Assembly: GCF_003228315.1 (NCBI RefSeq)
Contig: NZ_CP029693.1
Location: 3,542,001 to 3,606,000, forward strand
Source of the DNA: Pseudomonas putida
GTDB taxonomy: Bacteria; Pseudomonadota; Gammaproteobacteria; Pseudomonadales; Pseudomonadaceae
Direction: 5' to 3'
Length of the DNA stretch: 64,000 bases
Below the pieces are notes generated by a model. It saw only the letters and a program-made list of their open reading frames with translations. It made no database searches and was not told the DNA's origin. Made by a program: the position numbers and the translations under genes. This document shows, one piece after another, positions 58,084-64,000 of the stretch. Within the stretch, counting starts at the first letter, position 1. Each line of letters begins with the position of its first letter.

Positions 58084-59241
58084 ATGAAGAAAATCCACTG
58101 CACGCCTCGGCATGACTGGAAACAGACGGCCGAGAGCCTCGGCTTTCTGTTCCATACCATCGACGATGAACCTTATTGGGACGAAAGCGCGTACTACCAG
58201 TTCAGCCTCAAGCAGATCGAAAACGACCTGGAAGACCCGACCACCGAGATTCATGACATGTGCATGGATCTGGTGGCGCGTGTGGTCCAGAGCGAGGAAT
58301 TGCTCGGGCGAATGAGCATTCCCGCGCCTTTCTACGACCTGATACGCACGTCATGGCTCGAAGGCCATCCGCACCTGTACGGGCGCATGGATTTCTCCTA
58401 CAACGGCACCGGTCCCGCCAAGTTGCTGGAGCTGAACTACGACACCCCCACCAGCCTGTATGAAGCCGCGGCCTTTCAGTGGGGCTGGCTGGAACAATGC
58501 ATCGAACGCGGCTTGCTGCCCAAGGAGGTCGATCAGTTCAACAGCATCGACACCAAGTTGCATCAGGCCTTCGCCCAGCTTCAACTCAAGCAGCCGTTCT
58601 ACTTCGCGTCGATGAAAGACTCGGTCGAAGACAGAGGCACCACCGACTACCTGCGCCTGATCGCAGAAAAGGTCGGCATCGAATCACGGCACATCGATAT
58701 CGAGGACATCGGGCTCACCAGCGATGGGCGTTTCGTCGACCTCGAGGATCGCTGGATTCCTCACCTCTTCAAGCTGCATGCGTGGGAGTTCATCTTCCAC
58801 GAACCCTTTGGTGCAGCGATTGCGCAGAGCGATACGCAGTTTTTCGAGCCGGCCTGGAAGTCGATCATCTCCAACAAGGGCATCCTGCCGCTGCTGTGGG
58901 AATTCAACAAAGGGCACCCGAACCTGCTGGTGGCCCATCTGGATGCCGAACCCGGAAAAGCGGTGCCCAAAGGCTGGGTGCGCAAACCGTTCTTCTCCCG
59001 GGAAGGCGCCAACATCGAGTTGCAAACCATTGAAGGCCTGATCGTGAAAGAGGATGGGCCCTACACGGATGCGCCGTTCATCCTGCAGGAATTCGCGCCG
59101 CTTCCGAGGTTCGATGACAGCTATACGCTGATTGGTTCCTGGGTCATCGGCGACCAGGCAGCGGGCATCGGTGTTCGGGAAGACAACAGCCTGATCACCA
59201 AGGACTCGAGCCGATTTCTGCCACACCTGATACTCGACTGA
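58084..59241 (+). CDS. yjfC: YjfC, glutathionylspermidine synthase-family ATP-grasp protein
   Basis: The 385-residue protein resembles the C-terminal synthetase part of GspS, which links glutathione to spermidine. The expected length (E. coli YjfC has 387) is met. ATP-grasp hints are PAKLLELNYDTPTSLYEAAAFQW, NKGILPLLWEFNKGHPN and the final ATP-binding residues of GPYTDAPFILQEFAPL. Starting at ATG 58084 rather than upstream fits the family beginning. Substrate unknown; other YjfC-type proteins have not been shown to act on spermidine. Last gene of the operon. Confidence 0.93.
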   Translation: MKKIHCTPRHDWKQTAESLGFLFHTIDDEPYWDESAYYQFSLKQIENDLEDPTTEIHDMCMDLVARVVQSEELLGRMSIPAPFYDLIRTSWLEGHPHLYGRMDFSYNGTGPAKLLELNYDTPTSLYEAAAFQWGWLEQCIERGLLPKEVDQFNSIDTKLHQAFAQLQLKQPFYFASMKDSVEDRGTTDYLRLIAEKVGIESRHIDIEDIGLTSDGRFVDLEDRWIPHLFKLHAWEFIFHEPFGAAIAQSDTQFFEPAWKSIISNKGILPLLWEFNKGHPNLLVAHLDAEPGKAVPKGWVRKPFFSREGANIELQTIEGLIVKEDGPYTDAPFILQEFAPLPRFDDSYTLIGSWVIGDQAAGIGVREDNSLITKDSSRFLPHLILD

Positions 59242-59254
59242 GAAATTGCAAGCA

Positions 59255-59295
59255 ATAAAAAGCCCGGCATCCTTTTGGGATACCGGGCTTTGTTT
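59255..59295. terminator. bidirectional terminator between yjfC and ssb
   Basis: AAAGCCCGG at 59259-59267 pairs with CCGGGCTTT at 59283-59291, continued by ATCC/GGAT, with T-runs on both strands. The run is longer in the minus direction, behind ssb. Confidence 0.88.
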
Positions 59296-59311
59296 TGTTC
59301 GAAGCTATTGC

Positions 59312-59824
59312 TTAGAACGGGATATCGTCATCAAAGCTGTCGAAATCCGGAGCTGGCTGCGGAGCGGCCTGTTGTGGCGCTGGACGCTGCTGCGGTGCCG
59401 ACTGCTGCGGGCGAGGAGCCTGCTGGCGTGGCGCGGATTGCTGGTAGTTGTTGCCACCGCCTTGTTGGTCGCCCTGTTGTGGACGGCCGCCCAGCAGTTG
59501 CATGGTGCCTTGCATGTCGACCACGATTTCGGTGGTGTAACGCTTGATGCCGTCTTTTTCCCACTCGCGGGTCTGCAGCTTGCCTTCGATGTAGACTTGC
59601 GAACCTTTACGCAGGTATTCGCCGGCGATTTCCGCCACTTTGCCGAACATCGATACGCGGTGCCATTCGGTCTTTTCGACTTTCTGACCGGTTTGCTTGT
59701 CGGTCCATTGTTCGCTGGTCGCCAGACTCAGGTTGGTCACGGCGTTGCCGTTCGGCAGGTAACGAACTTCAGGATCCTGGCCGCAAGTGCCTACCAATAT
59801 GACTTTGTTAACCCCACGGGCCAT
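59312..59824 (-). CDS. ssb: single-stranded DNA-binding protein
   Basis: The 170-residue protein has an N-terminal OB fold (1-112; [43 protein letters not shown]), a Gln/Pro-rich linker and the terminal DDDIPF that recruits repair proteins. It is single, with the MFS gene 9 bases upstream in the same direction and uvrA further on, the usual Pseudomonas order. Confidence 0.97.
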   Translation of the reverse strand: MARGVNKVILVGTCGQDPEVRYLPNGNAVTNLSLATSEQWTDKQTGQKVEKTEWHRVSMFGKVAEIAGEYLRKGSQVYIEGKLQTREWEKDGIKRYTTEIVVDMQGTMQLLGGRPQQGDQQGGGNNYQQSAPRQQAPRPQQSAPQQRPAPQQAAPQPAPDFDSFDDDIPF

Positions 59825-59833
59825 TACATTCTC

Positions 59834-61231
59834 CTAGGCTACGCACGCTGCCCCGGCCGGGTTGTTCACCAGGTCTTCCAGGGTGGTGCGATCCAATAGT
59901 TGGGTGTCCAATTTGATGTAAATCGCCGCTTCATCCGCGACGATCACCGCATCTGTTACCCCTACGACAGCCTTCAGGCGCTCTACCAGACCCGCTTCGC
60001 GGATCGCCTCGGGCGACAACGGCAAGCGCAGGCTTGTCACGTAGGGAGGTTCACGCATGGTAACAGCAAAGGCCAGCCAGAGGGCAGCGAGACCGGCGCA
60101 TCCCAGGAACACAACCGACAAACCGCCGTGCTGGAACAACCAGCCGCCGAGTATCCCGCCCAATGCCGAACCGAGGAACTGACTGGTGGAATAGACGCCC
60201 ATCGCCGTGCCCTTGCCGCCAGCCGGTGAAACCTTGCTGATCAGCGACGGCAGTGAGGCCTCCAGAAGATTGAACGCGGTGAAGAACACCACCGTACCGA
60301 TCACCAGAGCCCGCAGGCTGTCACCGAACTGCCAGAAGAATAGCTCAGTGAGCATCAGCGTCATGACGGCGCCGAGCAAAACTCGTTTCATTTTGCGTTT
60401 CTTCTCGCCGTAGATAATGAACGGGATCATGGCGAAGAAGGAAATCAGCAACGCAGTCAGGTACACCCACCAGTGCTGCTCCTTGGGCAGCCCGGCTTTT
60501 TCCACCAGTGCCAGCGGCAGCGCCACGAAGCTCGACATCAACATCGCGTGCAACACGAAGATGCCCAGGTCCAGGCGCAACAGGTCCGGGTGCTTGAGCG
60601 TCGGTATCAATGCCTGGCGCGCGACGCCTGACTCACGGTGCTGCAAGGCGCCTGTGGAGCGCGGCACCATGAACATCACGATCACGATACCGAACAGCGC
60701 CATGCCACCCGTGGCGAGGAACAACCCGGACAGGCCGAAGGCACGGGTCAGCAACGGTCCGGCCACCATGGCTACGGCAAACGACAGGCCGATGGTCATG
60801 CCGATCATGGCCATGGCCTTGGTGCGATGCTGCTCACGGGTCAGGTCCGAGAGCAACGCCATGACCGCAGCCGAAATCGCCCCGGCGCCTTGCAGGATAC
60901 GACCGGCGATCACGCCCCAGATCGAATCGGCGCTGGCGGCGAGTACACTGCCGAGGGCGAAGACCACCAGCCCCAGGTAAATCACCGGACGGCGACCGAT
61001 GCGGTCGGAAATGATCCCGAAGGGAATCTGGAAAATCGCCTGGGTCAGGCCGTAAGCGCCAATCGCCAGCCCGATAAGGGCCGGGGTAGCTCCGGCGAGG
61101 TCCATGCCATAGGTCGCCAGTACCGGCAACACCATGAACATGCCCAGCATACGGAAGGCGAACACCAGGGCCAGACCACTCGCCGCGCGGGTCTCGCTGC
61201 CACTCATGCGTTCGCTGTGGGGATCGTGCAT
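59834..61231 (-). CDS. YajR-like MFS exporter with C-terminal YAM domain
   Basis: The 465-residue membrane protein is a 12-helix major facilitator; motif A is SDRIGRRPVIY between helices 2 and 3. After the last helix a soluble domain (about 395-465, ending DAVIVADEAAIYIKLDTQLLDRTTLEDLVN) resembles the YAM ferredoxin-like domain of YajR. Substrate unknown. It is divergent from uvrA, with a palindrome between, and lies directly before ssb. Confidence 0.92.
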   Translation of the reverse strand: MHDPHSERMSGSETRAASGLALVFAFRMLGMFMVLPVLATYGMDLAGATPALIGLAIGAYGLTQAIFQIPFGIISDRIGRRPVIYLGLVVFALGSVLAASADSIWGVIAGRILQGAGAISAAVMALLSDLTREQHRTKAMAMIGMTIGLSFAVAMVAGPLLTRAFGLSGLFLATGGMALFGIVIVMFMVPRSTGALQHRESGVARQALIPTLKHPDLLRLDLGIFVLHAMLMSSFVALPLALVEKAGLPKEQHWWVYLTALLISFFAMIPFIIYGEKKRKMKRVLLGAVMTLMLTELFFWQFGDSLRALVIGTVVFFTAFNLLEASLPSLISKVSPAGGKGTAMGVYSTSQFLGSALGGILGGWLFQHGGLSVVFLGCAGLAALWLAFAVTMREPPYVTSLRLPLSPEAIREAGLVERLKAVVGVTDAVIVADEAAIYIKLDTQLLDRTTLEDLVNNPAGAACVA

Positions 61232-61312
61232 GGAAAAACCTCATGTGAACCGGCGGCGATTCTACCAGTCCCATCGATTGGCTGGGTATATCGCGACGCT
61301 TTGCCGCGCGTA

Positions 61313-61330
61313 GATGAAAGACCTTTCATC
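61313..61330. promoter_or_regulatory. perfect palindrome between the MFS gene and uvrA
   Basis: GATGAAAG at 61313-61320 and CTTTCATC at 61323-61330 form a perfect 8-base inverted repeat with a 2-base centre. It lies 82 bases upstream of the MFS start and 92 bases upstream of uvrA. This looks like an operator for a small dimeric repressor. Confidence 0.45.
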
Positions 61331-61422
61331 AAAGGCTGTAATGACATCATTCAATAGTGTGCATCCATCCAGTATTTGGCCGTATACTCCTACGTTTTCG
61401 ACGCCCGCCAAGCGAGGCCACC

Positions 61423-64000
61423 TTGGACAAGATCCTGATTCGTGGGGCTCGAACCCACAACCTGAAAAACATCGACCTGACCCTGCCACGGGACAAGCTG
61501 ATCGTTATCACCGGCCTGTCCGGCTCCGGCAAGTCGTCGCTGGCCTTTGACACACTGTACGCCGAAGGCCAGCGCCGCTATGTCGAATCGCTGTCGGCCT
61601 ACGCCCGACAGTTCCTGTCGATGATGGAAAAGCCCGACGTCGATACCATCGAAGGCCTTTCGCCGGCCATCTCCATCGAACAGAAGTCGACTTCGCATAA
61701 CCCGCGCTCGACGGTCGGCACCATCACCGAGATCTACGACTACCTGCGTCTGCTGTATGCGCGTGTCGGCATCCCGCGCTGCCCGGACCACGATATTCCA
61801 CTGGAAGCGCAGACGGTCAGTCAGATGGTGGATCTTGTCCTCGCCCAACCAGAGGGCAGCAAGCTGATGCTGCTGGCCCCGGTAATTCGCGAGCGCAAGG
61901 GCGAACACCTGTCGGTCTTTGAAGAGCTGCGCGCCCAGGGTTTCGTTCGTGCCCGGATCAACGGCAAACTCTATGAACTGGACGAAGCGCCCAAGCTCGA
62001 CAAACAGAAAAAACACACGATCGACGTCGTGGTGGATCGTTTCAAGGTCCGTGCCGATCTGCAGCAGCGCCTGGCCGAATCCTTCGAGACCGCGCTGAAG
62101 CTGGCGGACGGGATCGCCCTGGTGGCACCGATGGACGACGAGCCTGGCGAGGAGATGATCTTCTCCGCACGCTTCGCCTGCCCGATTTGCGGCCATGCCA
62201 TCAGCGAACTCGAACCCAAACTGTTTTCCTTCAACAATCCGGCTGGTGCATGCCCGACTTGCGATGGCCTGGGGGTGAAGCAGTTCTTTGACATCAAGCG
62301 ACTGGTCAACGGTGAGCTGACACTGGCCGAGGGCGCGATTCGGGGCTGGGACCGGCGCAACGTCTATTACTTCCAGATGCTCGGGTCGCTGGCCTCCCAC
62401 TTCAAGTTCAGCCTGGAAGTGCCGTTCAATGAACTGCCGGCCGATCAGCAGAAGCAGATCCTGCACGGCACCGGCTCGCAGAACGTCGACTTCAAATACC
62501 TGAATGATCGCGGCGACATTGTTAAACGTTCGCACCCGTTCGAAGGCATCGTGCCGAACCTGGAACGTCGCTATCGCGAAACCGAGTCGGCTTCAGTGCG
62601 CGAAGAGTTGGCCAAGTTCCTGAGTACCCAGTCCTGCCCGGATTGCCGTGGCACCCGCCTGCGACGCGAAGCGCGGCATGTGTGGGTGGGCGAGAAAAAC
62701 CTGCCGGCGGTGACCAATCTGCCAATCGGTGACGCTTGTGAGTATTTCGGGGGTCTGTCGCTGACCGGCCGTCGTGGCGAAATTGCCGACAAGATCCTCA
62801 AGGAAATCCGCGAGCGACTGCAGTTCCTGGTCAACGTCGGCCTTGACTATCTCTCCCTGGATCGCAGCGCGGATACGCTCTCGGGCGGGGAAGCGCAGCG
62901 CATTCGCCTGGCCAGCCAGATCGGCGCCGGCCTTGTCGGCGTCCTGTACATCCTTGATGAGCCTTCAATTGGCCTGCATCAACGTGATAACGACCGGCTG
63001 TTGGGCACCCTTAAGCACCTGCGTGACATCGGTAACACGGTGATCGTGGTCGAGCACGACGAAGACGCCATTCGCCTGGCTGACTACGTGGTGGATATCG
63101 GTCCGGGTGCTGGTGTCCATGGCGGTAGCATCGTCGCAGAAGGCACCCCGGATGAGGTGATGTCTCATCCCGATTCGCTGACCGGCAAGTACCTGTCGGG
63201 TCGGGTGAAAATCGAAGTCCCGGCCAAGCGCACGCCGCGCAACAAGAAGCTGTCGCTCTCTCTCAAGGGGGCCCGTGGCAACAACCTGCGCAACGTCGAT
63301 CTGGAAATCCCGATCGGCCTGCTGACCTGCGTGACCGGCGTATCCGGCTCGGGCAAATCGACATTGATCAACAACACTCTGTTCCCCTTGAGCGCCACGG
63401 CACTGAATGGTGCAACGACGCTCGAGGCGGCCCCTCACGACAGCATCAAGGGACTGGAACACCTGGATAAAGTCGTCGATATCGACCAAAGCCCGATCGG
63501 ACGCACACCGCGCTCCAACCCGGCGACCTACACCGGGCTTTTCACACCGATTCGCGAACTGTTCGCAGGAGTGCCTGAGTCCCGCTCTCGCGGTTACGGT
63601 CCCGGGCGTTTCTCCTTCAACGTGAAGGGCGGGCGCTGTGAAGCCTGCCAGGGCGATGGCCTGATCAAGGTAGAGATGCATTTCCTGCCGGACATCTATG
63701 TGCCGTGCGATGTCTGCAAGAGCAAGCGCTACAACCGCGAGACGCTGGAGATCAAATACAAGGGCAAGAGCATTCACGAGACCCTCGAGATGACCATCGA
63801 GGAAGCCCGGGAATTCTTCGATGCAGTACCGGCCCTGGCGCGCAAGCTACAGACACTGATGGACGTCGGTCTGTCCTATATCAAGCTGGGGCAATCGGCG
63901 ACCACGCTGTCCGGTGGCGAGGCTCAACGGGTCAAGCTGTCCCGCGAGCTATCCAAGCGCGATACCGGCAAGACTCTGTATATTCTCGACGAGCCGACAA
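61423..64000 (+). CDS. uvrA: UvrA excinuclease ABC subunit A (5-prime part)
   Basis: The frame starts with TTG at 61423 (about six bases after GCGAGG) and is open to the window edge, giving 859 codons of an expected 940 or so. UvrA recognises bulky DNA lesions with UvrB in nucleotide excision repair. Both ABC modules are present: [10 protein letters not shown] (Walker A, 31-40), [13 protein letters not shown] (signature), then [10 protein letters not shown] and [12 protein letters not shown]. Two zinc sites show as CPICGHA..CPTCDG and [14 protein letters not shown] see no clear LexA box (CTG-N10-CAG) upstream. Confidence 0.96.
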   Translation, partial: MDKILIRGARTHNLKNIDLTLPRDKLIVITGLSGSGKSSLAFDTLYAEGQRRYVESLSAYARQFLSMMEKPDVDTIEGLSPAISIEQKSTSHNPRSTVGTITEIYDYLRLLYARVGIPRCPDHDIPLEAQTVSQMVDLVLAQPEGSKLMLLAPVIRERKGEHLSVFEELRAQGFVRARINGKLYELDEAPKLDKQKKHTIDVVVDRFKVRADLQQRLAESFETALKLADGIALVAPMDDEPGEEMIFSARFACPICGHAISELEPKLFSFNNPAGACPTCDGLGVKQFFDIKRLVNGELTLAEGAIRGWDRRNVYYFQMLGSLASHFKFSLEVPFNELPADQQKQILHGTGSQNVDFKYLNDRGDIVKRSHPFEGIVPNLERRYRETESASVREELAKFLSTQSCPDCRGTRLRREARHVWVGEKNLPAVTNLPIGDACEYFGGLSLTGRRGEIADKILKEIRERLQFLVNVGLDYLSLDRSADTLSGGEAQRIRLASQIGAGLVGVLYILDEPSIGLHQRDNDRLLGTLKHLRDIGNTVIVVEHDEDAIRLADYVVDIGPGAGVHGGSIVAEGTPDEVMSHPDSLTGKYLSGRVKIEVPAKRTPRNKKLSLSLKGARGNNLRNVDLEIPIGLLTCVTGVSGSGKSTLINNTLFPLSATALNGATTLEAAPHDSIKGLEHLDKVVDIDQSPIGRTPRSNPATYTGLFTPIRELFAGVPESRSRGYGPGRFSFNVKGGRCEACQGDGLIKVEMHFLPDIYVPCDVCKSKRYNRETLEIKYKGKSIHETLEMTIEEAREFFDAVPALARKLQTLMDVGLSYIKLGQSATTLSGGEAQRVKLSRELSKRDTGKTLYILDEPT

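Noticed and set aside
61437..61466. A tRNA T-arm-like stretch (GTGGGGCTCGAACCCAC)
   Set aside because: It lies in the uvrA coding frame (IRGARTHNL) and there is no acceptor or anticodon arm around it; the resemblance is due to codon usage.

Overview
This window is chromosomal DNA of a Pseudomonas, most likely of the P. fluorescens group. The evidence is the high GC content, the gene order xseB-ispA-dxs / ribA / pgpA-thiL-nusB-ribH-ribBA-ribC-ribD-nrdR known from Pseudomonas chromosomes, an oprG-type porin next to a zinc-linked zrgA/ABC cluster, ssb-MFS-uvrA at the right end, and fifteen copies of the short REPIN palindromes (GTAGGAGCGAGCCTGCTCGCGAT type) typical of this group. I see no insertion sequence, phage gene, integrase, CRISPR array, rRNA or tRNA.

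Layout. (1) 82-3964, minus strand: a three-gene envelope operon of an OmpA-domain lipoprotein, a multi-pass membrane protein and a secreted protein resembling a von Willebrand A fold. (2) 4121-14291, minus strand: a tightly coupled six-gene operon matching Escherichia coli yfaA-yfaT-yfaS-yfaQ-yfaP in order, with an extra yfaP paralogue in front. It encodes a giant alpha-2-macroglobulin-like protein and, from motif reading, two proteins with peptidoglycan-enzyme features. (3) 14484-15714: a Fic AMP-transferase with its own winged helix, preceded by two near-identical palindromes. (4) 15926-30071: housekeeping isoprenoid (xseB, ispA, dxs), cobalamin uptake (btuB, btuF) and riboflavin/thiamine/lipid genes, ending with nrdR. 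(5) 30190-38198: YbaY-type lipoprotein and methyltransferase, CnoX-type thioredoxin-TPR chaperone, the ZrgA/ABC-transporter/DUF3299 zinc-related group, the OmpW-family porin OprG and a sugar-nucleotide reductase-like protein. (6) 38507-53839: accessory but mostly widespread genes: Lhr helicase, a MscS-family channel, an MFS exporter, DUF72 protein, the ybhP-clsB-ybhN phospholipid operon, a hydrolase/DUF3182 pair and a GlxA-family regulator divergent from an isochorismatase-family hydrolase. (7) 54686-59241: a six-gene yjfI-yjfJ-yjfK-yjfL-yjfM-yjfC operon built around a PspA-family protein, with a possible DNA-binding extension on YjfI and repeated GTGAG half-sites upstream. (8) 59312-64000: ssb, a YajR-like MFS exporter and the 5-prime 91 percent of uvrA, which runs off the window.

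The two regions I consider most worth following are the yfa operon and the yjf operon. In the yfa operon, YfaQ carries PBP-like SxxK, SpoIID-like and HExxH motifs in one polypeptide, YfaT looks like an NlpC/P60 enzyme, and YfaS is a macroglobulin without a thioester; together they suggest a periplasmic wall-repair or protease-defence system. In the yjf operon the first gene may be its own regulator. Smaller points include an autoregulatory-looking fic operator pair, candidate Zur and ANR sites, and REPINs whose internal spacers fall into families.
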